Assembly (NCBI RefSeq): GCF_904846075.1
Contig: NZ_CAJGZH010000002.1
Coordinates: 930,001-994,000, forward strand
DNA: 64,000 nucleotides
DNA from: Psychrobacter glacincola
GTDB taxonomy: Bacteria; Pseudomonadota; Gammaproteobacteria; Pseudomonadales; Moraxellaceae
Direction of reading: 5' to 3'
A model generated the notes under the pieces. The model saw only the letters and a program-made list of their open reading frames with translations. It was not told the origin of the DNA and searched no databases. Every line of letters starts with the position of its first letter. The stretch's first letter is position 1. Of this stretch, positions 1 through 9,240 are shown piece after piece. A program made the translations under genes and the position numbers.

Positions 1-48
1 AAGATTTTTTGTTTGATTTTTTATTTTAACCATTTATAAGGATGCTTT

Positions 49-564
49 ATGAAAACCACACCACTGGCTGAAAAGTTACCAAATACCATTGACCCTAGCT
101 TGGATCTTGAACAAGTAAAAAAAGAATGTCAAAAGCTGGTTAAAAAACGCGCCAAATATTCTGCTGGTGTTGCCATCGTTCCTGTACCATTTTTTGATGT
201 CGCAGTAGATGCAGGTATGCTTACTCAACTATTACCTGACATTAGCGAGCGATTTGGCTTACTTGAAGATCGTAAGGCGGCAGTTGATTTAGAATCACGA
301 GCCATTCATTGGGGTGCATTAAAAGATCGTACTGTCGATTTTGCAGGGTTGATGGCGACACGTGGTATTGTTAAAAAGACCGTACAAGGCTTTGGTGGTC
401 GTATCGCTGCCAAACAAGTAACGAAATTTATCCCATTAGGGGGTCAAATGGTTGCTGCTACAATGGGCTATATGATTTTCAAAAAAATCGCCAATGACCA
501 CATCAATGAGTGCTACAAGCTCGCAAAAGACATTCAGCAAAAGCAACACGGTAAAAATGTCTAA
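49..564 (+). CDS. hypothetical protein, DUF697-like
   Basis: 171 aa. An AAGGA ribosome site sits just upstream of the ATG. After about 20 residues the protein has a short basic helix and then a pattern of hydrophobic, Pro/Asp-rich turns (AIVPVPFFDVAVDAG, residues about 42-56), followed by a second amphipathic block near residues 130-150. This layout resembles the helical DUF697/YcjF-type domain found attached to or near membrane-associated GTPases, but no GTPase is present here. It stands alone, followed by a strong terminator. No enzymatic motif is visible. The family link is by eye only; that it is a real gene is well supported by the ribosome site, length and terminator. Confidence 0.8.
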   Translation: MKTTPLAEKLPNTIDPSLDLEQVKKECQKLVKKRAKYSAGVAIVPVPFFDVAVDAGMLTQLLPDISERFGLLEDRKAAVDLESRAIHWGALKDRTVDFAGLMATRGIVKKTVQGFGGRIAAKQVTKFIPLGGQMVAATMGYMIFKKIANDHINECYKLAKDIQQKQHGKNV

Positions 565-602
565 AACAGTTAAAAAACTGACATCAACTTTATAAGATAA
601 AA

Positions 603-636
603 CCAGCTAAGAGCCATTGCCTTAGCTGGTTTTTTT
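603..636 (+). terminator. intrinsic terminator
   Basis: A perfect 9-bp stem (CCAGCTAAG with CTTAGCTGG) around a 9-nt loop is followed by seven T. It ends the transcript of the preceding 171-aa gene. Confidence 0.9.
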
Positions 637-673
637 ATGCTGAGCTACGTATATATGGGTTTAATTTTTCAAT

Positions 674-988
674 TTAATAATAGCCTTTTTCATAATACAT
701 CTCTAACTCAGAATACTCTATGTCACTAATTATAATAATGTTATCTGCATAAGGACGATACTTTCTAACCATTATTTTTGCCGCTGGTTTGTTCTTTATG
801 AAAATGACGCCATCTTTGAGCCGAACATCGTTATCAAAACTAAATCCATCTCCCATGACTTTTGATGTAGAGCCTTTCCAATGACACTGCTGTACGTGAT
901 AATCAGACATCACATATACACTTCTTATAAAAAAAAGGCTGAGTGTCAAAGCAATTAAAAGACAGGGTATTGATAGCTTTTTATCCAT
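674..988 (-). CDS. hypothetical single-pass membrane or secreted protein
   Basis: About 104 aa from the ATG at 988, preceded by an AGAG ribosome site. The open frame reaches back to 1045, but the upstream start has no well-placed ribosome site. The N-terminus is Met-Asp-Lys-Lys followed by about 17 hydrophobic residues, so it is a signal anchor or signal peptide. The rest is a small soluble domain ending in Tyr/Glu-rich sequence (SELEMYYEKGYY). I do not recognise the family. It lies 26 bp downstream of a 36-codon ORF on the same strand and may be co-transcribed with it. Confidence 0.6.
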   Translation of the reverse strand: MDKKLSIPCLLIALTLSLFFIRSVYVMSDYHVQQCHWKGSTSKVMGDGFSFDNDVRLKDGVIFIKNKPAAKIMVRKYRPYADNIIIISDIEYSELEMYYEKGYY

Positions 989-1014
989 TGAATCTCTAAT
1001 TGAATTTAGGAAAC

Positions 1015-1125
1015 CTATTTTGATGAAATAAATATTCCTGTCCATGCATGTTTCATGATATCTCGATGCATAGCATTAACAGTGGAAAATAATAAACACG
1101 CTACCCAAATATAGCAATACTTCAT
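1015..1125 (-). CDS. 36-aa ORF with signal-peptide-like N-terminus
   Basis: A 36-codon ORF starts at the ATG at 1125 with a strong GAGAGG site 10 nt upstream and ends with TAG at 1015. Its first 18 residues (MKYCYIWVACLLFSTVNA) look like a signal peptide with an A-x-A-like end; only 18 residues follow. It could be a small secreted peptide or the surviving 5' end of a broken gene of the same type as the next one downstream. Function unknown. Confidence 0.4.
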   Translation of the reverse strand: MKYCYIWVACLLFSTVNAMHRDIMKHAWTGIFISSK

Positions 1126-1180
1126 GAATATTTCACCTCTCTCAGTTAATGAACTCGTTAAAGTAAGATAAATTTTATTC

Positions 1181-1426
1181 TTGGATTATGGTATGCCAAA
1201 CTTTAGCGTAGATAGTTATGAGCTCACGTCAACACTGATATTGCTATTGGGTTGCCTCATTATTTTCATCGCCAGTATTTCTGCGGCGTTCAATGACAAT
1301 TTTGATGCTTTTTCATGCAAACACCTCACCACTTGGTTATTTATCGTCGGTGGTTTATTGATGATTGTCGGCTATATTGGTTATAAAGCCTATGCATATT
1401 ATCACCCTTATGCGTGGCTGGATTGA
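1181..1426 (+). CDS. small two-TM membrane protein
   Basis: Up to 81 aa. The frame opens with a TTG codon at 1181, and an in-frame ATG at 1193 (MPNFSV) gives 77 aa. Neither start has a strong Shine-Dalgarno, so the start is uncertain. Two hydrophobic helices are clear, roughly residues 17-37 and 52-70, separated by a short loop with Asp, Asn and Cys and followed by a Tyr-rich tail. It looks like an inner-membrane protein of unknown function, standing alone between two unrelated small genes. Confidence 0.55.
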   Translation: MDYGMPNFSVDSYELTSTLILLLGCLIIFIASISAAFNDNFDAFSCKHLTTWLFIVGGLLMIVGYIGYKAYAYYHPYAWLD

Positions 1427-1621
1427 TAACGACAAGCTTTGATAAAAAAAGCTTTATTCAATACTAATAATAGTTGGTGGTGTTATTAATAAGTTTTGCT
1501 GATAATATACGACCTGCTTGGAAAAAATACATGTCAATTAGCAAACATCACCTCCTACAAAATACCAGTTTCTATTAAGCATAAACCTTAAAACCAATAA
1601 AAATCTTAAAGGATCAGACCC

Positions 1622-2011
1622 ATGAAAAAAATCTTAATATCAACGGCTATGCTCGCTACCCTCGCTCTATCTGGATGCACAACGACTGGTGGTATGAATA
1701 ATAATGCAGGTACTGCTATCGGTACTGCCAATGAGATTGGTATGAATGTCTTTAAATCAGCGATTGATAACCAATGCCGCAGTCAGATTGAAAAGCAAAC
1801 TGCTTGGCGTGTGGCTAGCGTCGCTATGACCGACACACAACAAGAAGCTGTAAAAAGTAATGTTTGTGGCTGTGTCAGTGAGCAAGCGCCGCAGCAAGTG
1901 ACACTCGTTGAATTGGGCAATGCTGCTATAGATTCGCAATATCGCACACAGCTGGTCACGAAAGTCGTCGCAAAATCTCTACAAAGTTGCTATACCAGTT
2001 TTATGAAATAA
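1622..2011 (+). CDS. putative lipoprotein
   Basis: 129 aa with a good AAAGGA ribosome site. It has a classic lipoprotein signal peptide: MKK, a hydrophobic core and the lipobox LSGC, placing the lipidated Cys at residue 19. The mature part begins with a Thr/Gly/Asn-rich linker, followed by a helical domain with two Cys pairs (NQCRS and VCGCVSEQ) and a last Cys near the C-terminus (QSCYTSFMK), which could form disulfides in the periplasm. A strong terminator follows. The family is not recognised beyond a small Moraxellaceae-type lipoprotein. Confidence 0.8.
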   Translation: MKKILISTAMLATLALSGCTTTGGMNNNAGTAIGTANEIGMNVFKSAIDNQCRSQIEKQTAWRVASVAMTDTQQEAVKSNVCGCVSEQAPQQVTLVELGNAAIDSQYRTQLVTKVVAKSLQSCYTSFMK

Positions 2012-2092
2012 AATATGATATATCTACTGATTTGTAGTAGATATAGTTGCATAACATTCAAGTTTTAAGACATTAAAATAAGACCATAAAAA

Positions 2093-2121
2093 GGGTGCGT
2101 TATAAATAACGCACCCTTTTT
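2093..2121 (+). terminator. intrinsic terminator
   Basis: A 10-bp perfect stem (GGGTGCGTTA with TAACGCACCC) with a 4-nt loop is flanked by an A-run on the 5' side and five T on the 3' side. It terminates the lipoprotein transcript and could work in both directions. Confidence 0.9.
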
Positions 2122-2164
2122 ATTGCTAAGTCTTTATACCATCCACTTATCTTATTAACTTGGC

Positions 2165-2542
2165 TTAGAACTTGTTTTTGTCGACTGGATTCTGTGACAA
2201 AGCTGCTGTAAAGGGCAGTATTTTGCTGCGACTAAAATACTTAGAAGAGCCATCGATAATCTTATCTACTTCTTTAATCAAATCATTAATAACGTCATCA
2301 TAAACGCCATGATATAGTTCGGTTTCGAATGCCGTAAAGGGATGCTTACGTGATGCCGAGCCGACCTCTGTCACGCCTTGCTTACTATAAAAAATATCGA
2401 CTCGACCATCACTGTTGAGTACACAGTTTAATACTCCGCCCTCCAGCTCCATCTCTACTCGCTCAGGCATAAAAATATAATCGTCTACATTAATGAGTTT
2501 TTTTTCTACTTCTCTCTTAAAAAATGATTTGATATCAAACAT
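2165..2542 (-). CDS. hypothetical protein
   Basis: 125 aa from the ATG at 2542 (MFDIKSFFKREVEKK). That start has a CAGGG ribosome site at proper spacing, whereas the 23 residues upstream in the open frame lack one. It is a soluble protein with a Lys-rich N-terminal helix, several beta-like stretches (MELEGGVLNCVLNSDGRVDI) and a C-terminal helix rich in Asp/Lys. There is no signal peptide or membrane segment and no motif I recognise. It is a single-gene unit in an accessory region. Confidence 0.65.
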   Translation of the reverse strand: MFDIKSFFKREVEKKLINVDDYIFMPERVEMELEGGVLNCVLNSDGRVDIFYSKQGVTEVGSASRKHPFTAFETELYHGVYDDVINDLIKEVDKIIDGSSKYFSRSKILPFTAALSQNPVDKNKF

Positions 2543-2774
2543 GAATATATCCCTGACCTTAAAATTATAATATACGTTAGCACGCCTGATTTTACAGCCA
2601 CTGTCCAGCATGTAATCTGCTGCCTGTTCGTTCGTGCTTTATGAATCAATACTATAAGATGACGTGATATTTTTTAAGACAGGATATGTAAAACTGCGTT
2701 TGATGTTGGTAAAAATAGAATGTTAGCTGTAGCTCCTTTATCCTATTGCAATAAAAAAAGGAAGTGGCAAACTA

Positions 2775-2790
2775 GGGCGTGTCCCCTTTT
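2775..2790. repeat. solo end of TA-flanked interspersed repeat
   Basis: GGGCGTGTCCCC preceded by TA matches the terminus of the 170-bp element at 4198-4367. No partner end is evident, so this is a solo or decayed copy just beyond the 3' end of the broken aminotransferase gene. Confidence 0.5.
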
Positions 2791-2820
2791 TTAATGATGA
2801 AACTACTCTATCTGGCTTAA

Positions 2821-3873
2821 TCACACCCAGCCTTTCTCACGAAACGATTTCAACACCTCAACAAACACTGCCATCTCATCAGCTCTGCCAAGCGTCAAAC
2901 GATTAAAGCCAGTGATAGGCGCAAACTCGCGACCGACAGCGATGCCATGGTCGCACATCCTATCGATATAGGTTTGTACATCGCCTTTGATTTCGTGAAA
3001 TATAAAACTGGCTTGTGATGGTAAGTAGCGTAGTCCAAGCTCATTCAACGTCTGCTCAACCAGCTGACGCGATTGATTGGCAGTATGCAAACTCAACGCC
3101 AAAAACGCCTCATCATCCAAAGTTGCTATCGCGGCGACAGCACCAGACAGATTGGTGTTATCCACTGAGATAAACGCCTCTAGCTCAATGATCATTTGCG
3201 GACTGGCAACGGCATAGCCGACACGCATACCTGCTAGCGCACACAGTTTGGAGAAAGTCCGAACCACGATAATATTGTCTGAGCGCTGCTCTCTTATCTA
3301 CGCAATCCCACTCTCAAAACTTGGGTCAGTGACGTATTCTGAATAGGCTTCATCTAGCAAGAAATAATGATGGTCTGGTGCCGTTCCTACCCACGCTTTT
3401 AACTCATCTGTGTCAGTAATCGTCGCTGTAGGATTATTAGGATTGCAGAGATAAAACAAGCTTATACCATCAAAATCATCAGCCACTTTTTGCATATTTT
3501 GTAAATCAAAAGAATAGCTTTCAGGCATCAGTGCTACTTTTACCACGGGCACATTGATAGAGGTTGCATATAATTCCGCATAAGCAAAGGTTGGGTGCGG
3601 CACAATTACTTGGAAGTTTCTGCCTTCTCTTAACGCTTTGTTTTGCAGCATTTGTACGACGGTGCGGATATTCTCACTGGAGCCGCTGCCTAGAGATATT
3701 TGACTTTCAGTCACGTCATTAATTTTCGCAACTTTAGTAATTAAGGCTACACGCTGGTCATCTGGATAACGAAAGCCGATGTCTAAAGCATCGATAACCG
3801 CTTTTTTGGCAGAGTTTGCCATGCCCAGTGAGTTTTCGTTAGAGTTTAATTCTATTAATGGATTGGTAAGCAC
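2821..3873 (-). pseudogene. HisC-like aminotransferase, broken by amber codon
   Basis: This is a paralogue of the intact gene at 4420-5472. Read from a GTG at 3873 (AGGCG site upstream) to the stop at 2821 it is exactly 1053 nt, the same length as its neighbour, with one in-frame TAG at 3298-3300. That codon aligns with Trp192 of the intact copy, so a single TGG to TAG change explains the break. Two halves remain open. The N-terminal half has NPNNPTA and LDEAYSEY, and the C-terminal half has the PLP-lysine motif FSKLCALAGMRVGY. Both halves keep good reading frames, which suggests recent inactivation, although a sequencing error or suppression cannot be excluded. An ATG further upstream (3927) would add 18 residues absent from the paralogue. 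Confidence 0.85.
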
Positions 3874-4197
3874 AATAGTAATACGCCTAATTGATACCCA
3901 TACCAAATATGCGATGAACAATGTCAAACTCGCTCAGCCAGCGGACGTAGCACTTGCGCTCGTCTTTTTGCTACTCTGATTATTTAGTAGGGTTTATATA
4001 TGGATGGTGATATGCATTCGGATAATAATGGTTATGGTAAGTGGCATTTACCCTGATTACAAGCGCTCTGAGCGATGAAACTCGTTAGCAGCTGTTATGA
4101 GTAAGATGCTCATTTATTAATATTATCCATTAAATAAAAAAGAGCCACCCTATAGGCAACTCACTTTGCAAAACTCTTAGCATTTTTGCTAATGCTA

Positions 4198-4367
4198 GGG
4201 CATGTCCTCATTTTAAAAATGGTGATAAACATGAGATAAATTGCCGTAAAACAAGGAAAGTAGCGCAAATAATATCAAGATATTAAAAAGCTATTTGACG
4301 ATGTTTGGCAAAATTTAGCCATTTTTAGCCCATTTAGAAAGCAATCGATTGAATTGAGGACACGCCC
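4198..4367. mobile_element. 170-bp MITE-like element with TA flanks
   Basis: The ends are inverted repeats, GGGCATGTCCTCA on the left and TGAGGACACGCCC on the right (12 of 13 pair), with a TA dinucleotide at both junctions (4196-4197 and 4368-4369). The interior is AT-rich and has no ORF. TA flanks and short terminal repeats fit a non-autonomous element moved by an IS630/Tc1-mariner-type transposase (inference). It sits between the two aminotransferase paralogues. A 59-bp copy at 60552-60610 and partial copies at 2775, 21771, 42853 and 62835 share its ends. The rest of the gap 3874-4419 holds nothing recognisable. Confidence 0.75.
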
Positions 4368-4419
4368 TAGTCTTTCGAGTTTATCGATATTTAAAATTAG
4401 CAGTTTTTTAATGCACTAC

Positions 4420-5472
4420 TTAGACCCAGCCTTTTTCACGGAACAGCTTTAATACTTTAATAAATGCTGCCATCTCATCAGGCGTGCCAAGCGTCAAGCG
4501 ATTGAACCCTGTAACAGGTGGGAACTCGCGACCAACCTTGATGCCATGGTCGCGCATTCTATCGATATAAGTTTTTAAATCACCTTTTATTTCATGAAAA
4601 ATAAAATTGGTCTGTGAAGGTAAATAACGCAATCCAAGATCGTCTAATACTGCCTCAATCATCTGGCGCGACTGATTGGTATTGCGCAAACTTAGCGCTA
4701 AAAACTTGGCATCATTTAACGTCGCAATAGCAGCAACCGCACCTGACAAGTTGGTGTTGTCCATAGACATAAACGCTTCGACAGCCTCGATTGCTTGCGG
4801 GTTAGAAACTGCGTAGCCCACTCGCATACCTGCTAAGGCACATAACTTTGAGAAAGTATGGATAACAATAAGATTGTCGGATAACCCTTGTTTCACCCAC
4901 TCAATACCGCTCTCAAAGCTTGGATCTGATACGTACTCCAAGTAAGCTTGATCTAATAAAAAGTAATGGCTATCTGGTGCATTACTTATCCAAGTTTTAA
5001 GCCTTGAAGTTGATGTAATGATGCCAGTTGGATTGTTCGGATTGCAAATATAAAGTAGGCTGATGCCATCAAAATCGTCAGCTGCTTTTTGCAGTTCATC
5101 AAAATCATAATCATAGTTTTCAGCGGTTAATGGTATCTTGACCACAGGCACGCCAATGGAATTTGCATACATCTCTGCACAATCAAACGTTGGCACAGGA
5201 ATCACCATCTGAAACTGCTTGCCCTCTTTTAATGCTTTGTTTTGCAACATTTGTAAGGTAGCTCGAATATTTTCAGTCGAGCCATTGCCTAATGAGATTT
5301 GGTTTTCTGCCACACCATGGATGGTGGCAATTTTGCTAATGAGCGCTGCGCGTGGATTATCTGGATAACGAAAGCCCTCACCTAAAGACTCTATAATGGC
5401 TTGTTTAGCAGAATCTGCCATGCCTAGTGAGTTTTCATTCGCATTTAATTCTAAGAATTTATTATTTTGCAT
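4420..5472 (-). CDS. HisC-like PLP-dependent aminotransferase
   Basis: 350 aa, fold-type I aminotransferase of the histidinol-phosphate aminotransferase-like group. Seen: the N-terminal LNANENSLGM motif, NPNNPTG near residues 144-150, and FSKLCALAGMRVGY with the PLP Schiff-base Lys at about 209. The PLP-ring Asp lies in LLDQAY (Asp174); the usual Glu after it is Gln here, while the broken paralogue keeps DEAY. It is probably cytosolic and transfers an amino group from or to a 2-oxo acid or amino-alcohol phosphate. No other his genes are near, so a role in histidine synthesis is not supported by context. It lies directly upstream of its own nonsense-mutated duplicate, with a MITE-like element between them. 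Confidence 0.85.
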   Translation of the reverse strand: MQNNKFLELNANENSLGMADSAKQAIIESLGEGFRYPDNPRAALISKIATIHGVAENQISLGNGSTENIRATLQMLQNKALKEGKQFQMVIPVPTFDCAEMYANSIGVPVVKIPLTAENYDYDFDELQKAADDFDGISLLYICNPNNPTGIITSTSRLKTWISNAPDSHYFLLDQAYLEYVSDPSFESGIEWVKQGLSDNLIVIHTFSKLCALAGMRVGYAVSNPQAIEAVEAFMSMDNTNLSGAVAAIATLNDAKFLALSLRNTNQSRQMIEAVLDDLGLRYLPSQTNFIFHEIKGDLKTYIDRMRDHGIKVGREFPPVTGFNRLTLGTPDEMAAFIKVLKLFREKGWV

Positions 5473-5928
5473 GATGGATTATATGCCTCAACGTCCGTTG
5501 TTATAAGTTCATATTGCTCATTGATATCATATTAAGGGGCATTTGGTATAAACACAAGTTTTGATATAACCAATTATTAGTTATTAATTTACACCTATAA
5601 AGCCCTTCCTGTTAATCCTAATATTAGTTCAACTCAACAGACAGTCATTTGTCATCACCTATACTGCTATGAAATATAAGGCGTAAGTTAACAAAAAATG
5701 CTTTCAAGCTATGGTCATTAAGGCTTTTTATTCTCTGCATAAATATCAGGTGCAGCTTCAAATACCAGCCAGCCTTTTATTAATACATACTACACAAAGT
5801 AACTATATATTTTAAGTTAGGAAATTTAAAACTATGCTTGATATTAGAAATGATAATATTTTGAGATTGGGATAAAATTAAGCATAGTTTTTATTTATAA
5901 GTTTAATTTTATGAAGCAGACAACATAT
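5473..5928. other. 456-bp intergenic region
   Basis: AT-rich DNA between two minus-strand genes. It should contain the promoter of the HisC-like gene near its left end and the 3' untranslated region of the AbiTii-like gene at its right end. I see no ORF with a ribosome site, no RNA gene, no repeat-family copy and no convincing terminator. Confidence 0.4.
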
Positions 5929-6918
5929 TTATGATTTTTTTCCAAAAGTTGCTAACTCTCCTAAAAACAGATAAGTATGTATGACGGTTAATCTTGCCTC
6001 TTCTATGGTCACATCCACATGTACACCTTTACACGTCTTTTCATAAACAACATCTAACCGTGATGCTAAGTGCTCTAACTCTGACTCTAGTAAAGCAAAG
6101 CTACCTTTACTGGTACTCAATTCTGATAAGTATGCAAGTAAGCGATTCTTATATTGCTCAGTACCTACTATTCTAACTTTACCTTGTCTATCTTTCCATT
6201 CTTCCTGAGCAGGGAAAACTGAATCTGCAACGTCCATCAAAAGGCGACGACATGAAGTTAGTGCTCCAGATAATGATTCAGCAGTTCCATCCTGCATTCT
6301 CTCATTAATTGCCAGAACTTTTTCAGCACCTTTAGGACAGTTAGAACGTATAAATGCATCTACTTGCTCTCTAGCACTTTCAAAAATATCTTGGGCAATA
6401 TCTCCCAACTCTATAGCAAGATATGTATCGGTAACATAGCTATGTATCGCAGACTTCATAGAAGAAAGTAATGACTTACTGTTTGCGTAATTAGTCTTAT
6501 ATTGCAGCTTTAAATTATGTTGAGTAGTTAGCAATGCCTCAGTAGCTCTTTGTTCAAGAAAATCGTTTACCTTAGTTGTGGATTCTGTCGATAATTTAAA
6601 TGAATTCATCAGAATTCCATCAGATTCGGCATTTGCTTCTAAAGTAGACAGACTTTGAGTATAGTAGGTAGCAGCTTGCATATTAGCTCTACCTGAAGAC
6701 ACCGCATATTTTAGACAGTTTCCCAAACTTTTAAAATCAAAGCTCTTGGGATAACCTCTAGTTTCAAGATCTAACCATGTTTGAGCATCAGTATCCCGCA
6801 TTAACCTCGCAAGTCTTTTTGATTTCATCAGTATAGAATCAATGTTTGAGCTGGAATGCTCTAGTTCATCTAATAATGATCCACATACCTTTCTTGCTTC
6901 ATCAATTCGTTTGCTCAT
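5929..6918 (-). CDS. AbiTii-like domain protein, candidate phage defence
   Basis: 329 aa, soluble and strongly helical. The N-terminal part (about residues 20-60) shows the pattern of the AbiTii abortive-infection family: a helix with LMKSKRLARLM followed by TWLDLETRGYP, matching the family's 'W-x-x-x-E-x-x-GY' signature. The remainder is long amphipathic helices with no nuclease or NTPase motif; Trp and Cys are few. It is a stand-alone gene with AT-rich flanks, next to duplicated genes and repeats and just before housekeeping uvrB, which fits an acquired defence gene. The family assignment is by eye and the mechanism is unknown. Confidence 0.55.
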   Translation of the reverse strand: MSKRIDEARKVCGSLLDELEHSSSNIDSILMKSKRLARLMRDTDAQTWLDLETRGYPKSFDFKSLGNCLKYAVSSGRANMQAATYYTQSLSTLEANAESDGILMNSFKLSTESTTKVNDFLEQRATEALLTTQHNLKLQYKTNYANSKSLLSSMKSAIHSYVTDTYLAIELGDIAQDIFESAREQVDAFIRSNCPKGAEKVLAINERMQDGTAESLSGALTSCRRLLMDVADSVFPAQEEWKDRQGKVRIVGTEQYKNRLLAYLSELSTSKGSFALLESELEHLASRLDVVYEKTCKGVHVDVTIEEARLTVIHTYLFLGELATFGKKS

Positions 6919-7065
6919 AAAGTATCCAAATTTAAAAAAAGAGAATGTTCTTAAGCTTTATCTAAATATCATATTTTTTAATAAAAAACTATTTTTATAG
7001 TTAGTCCAAATTTATAGTAGCCTATGTTAAATAAGGCACAAAGTCACTGTAATTAACTAAAATAA

Positions 7066-7092
7066 GGCGAGCTAACTATCTATTAACCCGCC
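7066..7092 (-). terminator. probable terminator of uvrB
   Basis: On the minus strand a 10-bp stem with two G-U pairs (GGCGGGTTAA with TTAGCTCGCC) and a 7-nt loop lies 31 bp past the uvrB stop and is followed by TTATTTT. The T-run is imperfect. Confidence 0.5.
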
Positions 7093-7122
7093 CTACTGTT
7101 TTTATATTCTAAGCCTTACCAT

Positions 7123-9240
7123 CTAAATCAAATGCGCTTTTAACTCTAGCACTTTATCTCTCGTTTTCGCTGCATCCTCAAATTTCAAATCACGCGACAT
7201 CTGCTTCATAAGCTTTTCAAGACGATTGATTTCTTTCGCCAGCAAACCAGGACTGCGTAAGATGCTAATATCAACATCAGGCAGATTGCTCTTGATTGGA
7301 ATCACTTGATTGTCATTGGCATTGGCATTCTGATCGTCACCCGTATCGATTTTATCGGTGATACTGCGACGTGCCCCTTTTGGCGTGATGTTGTGTTCAA
7401 GGTTAAATGCCACTTGTTTTTCACGGCGACGGTCGGTCTCGTCTATCGCCTTTTGCATACTGTTGGTAATACGATCAGCATAAAGGATAGCCTTACCATT
7501 GATATGACGCGCGGCTCGTCCAATGGTCTGAATCAAAGCACGCTCAGAACGCAAGAATCCCTCTTTATCAGCATCAAATATCGCTACTAGCGATACCTCT
7601 GGCATATCCAAACCCTCGCGCAATAGATTGATGCCGACCAGTACGTCATGCACGCCTGTACGTAACTCATGAATGATTTGCATACGCTCGACAGTATCAA
7701 TGTCCGAATGCAGATAAGCAACTTTGACGTCGTACTCTTTTAGATAACTGGTCAAATCCTCTGACATGCGCTTAGTCAAGGTGGTAATCAGTACGCGCTC
7801 ATCTTTTTCGCGCCGCTTAGTAATCTCTGATAACACATCATCGACCTGCGTCAATACAGGACGAATCTCAATCTCAGGATCAATCAAACCCGTTGGACGG
7901 ACGACTTGCTCGACCACTTGCTCGCTGTGTTCAAGCTCATACAACGCTGGCGTGGCACTGACATAAATAGTCTTAGGCTTGATACGCTCCCACTCTTCAA
8001 ACTTCATCGGACGGTTGTTCATCGCACTTGGCAAACGAAAGCCATAATTGACCAAGTTCTCTTTACGTGATCTATCGCCTTTATACATTGCACCGATTTG
8101 CGAAACAGTGACGTGCGACTCATCAAGGAATAACAACGCATCTTCTGGAATATAATCAAATAAGGTCGGCGGCGCTTCTCCTGATGGACGACCAGACAGA
8201 TGCTGCGAGTAGTTTTCGATACCATTACAGTAGCCAAGCTGTTGAATCATCTCAAGATCATACTGGGTACGCTCTTTGAGACGTTGTGCTTCAATCAGTT
8301 TATTGTTTTCACGGAAATACTCCAAACGCGGTTCAAGCTCCGCACGAATGGTATGACTGGCCGCCTCTAACTTATTACGCGGCGTCACATAATGCGATTT
8401 TGGATAAATAGTAATCCGCGGCACCGTACGCACCGTTTTGCCCGTTAAAGGATCAAACCACGTGATTTTTTCGACTTCATCATCAAACAAATGCACACGT
8501 ACCGCCAGCTGCTCAGACTCAGCAGGATAAATATCTAGCAGCTCACCGCGCAAACGATACGTACCACGCCCAAAGTCTAGCTCATTGCGCGTATATTGCA
8601 TTTCAACAAGACGTTTGATGGTAGCAGTGCGATCAATTTTGTCGCCAACGACGATATGTAGCAGCATTTTCAGGTAACTTTCTGGATCACCCAAACCATA
8701 AATACACGATACCGAAGCAACAATAATCGCATCACGACGCTCTAATAGTGCTCGCGTCGCTGACAGACGCATCTGATCGATATGGTCATTAATAGCGCTG
8801 TCTTTTTCGATAAAGGTATCACTCGCCGCGACATAAGCCTCAGGCTGATAATAGTCATAATAGCTGACAAAGTACTCAACGGCATTGTTTGGAAAAAATG
8901 ATTTAAACTCTCCATATAACTGCGCGGCAAGCGTCTTATTATGCGCCATGATAATGGTTGGACGCTGCGTCTCAGAGATGACCTTTGCCATGGTATAGGT
9001 CTTACCAGAGCCCGTTACACCCAGTAGTAACTGCTCATCCATACCAGAATTAATACCGTTGACGAGTTTTTTAATCGCTTGCGGTTGATCGCCTGCTGGC
9101 TCAAATTCGGTGACCATCTCAAAAGCACGACTTGATATTTGCGTCCCAGACGCATTGACACCACTAATTTCAGCTTCACCTTGGAGCTGAGTGGCCAATT
9201 GATTTAACTGACGCGACGAGCGCGGTTCAGGCATTCGCAT
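7123..9240 (-). CDS. uvrB: UvrABC excision nuclease subunit B
   Basis: 705 aa; the DNA-damage verification helicase-like subunit of nucleotide excision repair, loaded by UvrA and cut-activated by UvrC in the cytoplasm. Seen: GVTGSGKT Walker A at residues 74-81, the DNA-clamping beta-hairpin motif [10 protein letters not shown], the DESH Walker B box, helicase motifs ending in QTIGRAAR, and a C-terminal UVR coiled-coil ([24 protein letters not shown]) for UvrC binding. About 35 extra residues precede the usual start at [12 protein letters not shown], so the protein is slightly longer than E. coli UvrB. A shorter start is possible but no better ribosome site is evident. It appears to be monocistronic. 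Confidence 0.97.
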   Translation of the reverse strand: MRMPEPRSSRQLNQLATQLQGEAEISGVNASGTQISSRAFEMVTEFEPAGDQPQAIKKLVNGINSGMDEQLLLGVTGSGKTYTMAKVISETQRPTIIMAHNKTLAAQLYGEFKSFFPNNAVEYFVSYYDYYQPEAYVAASDTFIEKDSAINDHIDQMRLSATRALLERRDAIIVASVSCIYGLGDPESYLKMLLHIVVGDKIDRTATIKRLVEMQYTRNELDFGRGTYRLRGELLDIYPAESEQLAVRVHLFDDEVEKITWFDPLTGKTVRTVPRITIYPKSHYVTPRNKLEAASHTIRAELEPRLEYFRENNKLIEAQRLKERTQYDLEMIQQLGYCNGIENYSQHLSGRPSGEAPPTLFDYIPEDALLFLDESHVTVSQIGAMYKGDRSRKENLVNYGFRLPSAMNNRPMKFEEWERIKPKTIYVSATPALYELEHSEQVVEQVVRPTGLIDPEIEIRPVLTQVDDVLSEITKRREKDERVLITTLTKRMSEDLTSYLKEYDVKVAYLHSDIDTVERMQIIHELRTGVHDVLVGINLLREGLDMPEVSLVAIFDADKEGFLRSERALIQTIGRAARHINGKAILYADRITNSMQKAIDETDRRREKQVAFNLEHNITPKGARRSITDKIDTGDDQNANANDNQVIPIKSNLPDVDISILRSPGLLAKEINRLEKLMKQMSRDLKFEDAAKTRDKVLELKAHLI

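Noticed and set aside
4420-5472. Assignment as hisC of the histidine pathway
   Set aside because: Only family-level motifs support it; no other his genes are near, the DEAY motif is altered to DQAY, and a broken duplicate lies beside it, so a specific role is not justified.
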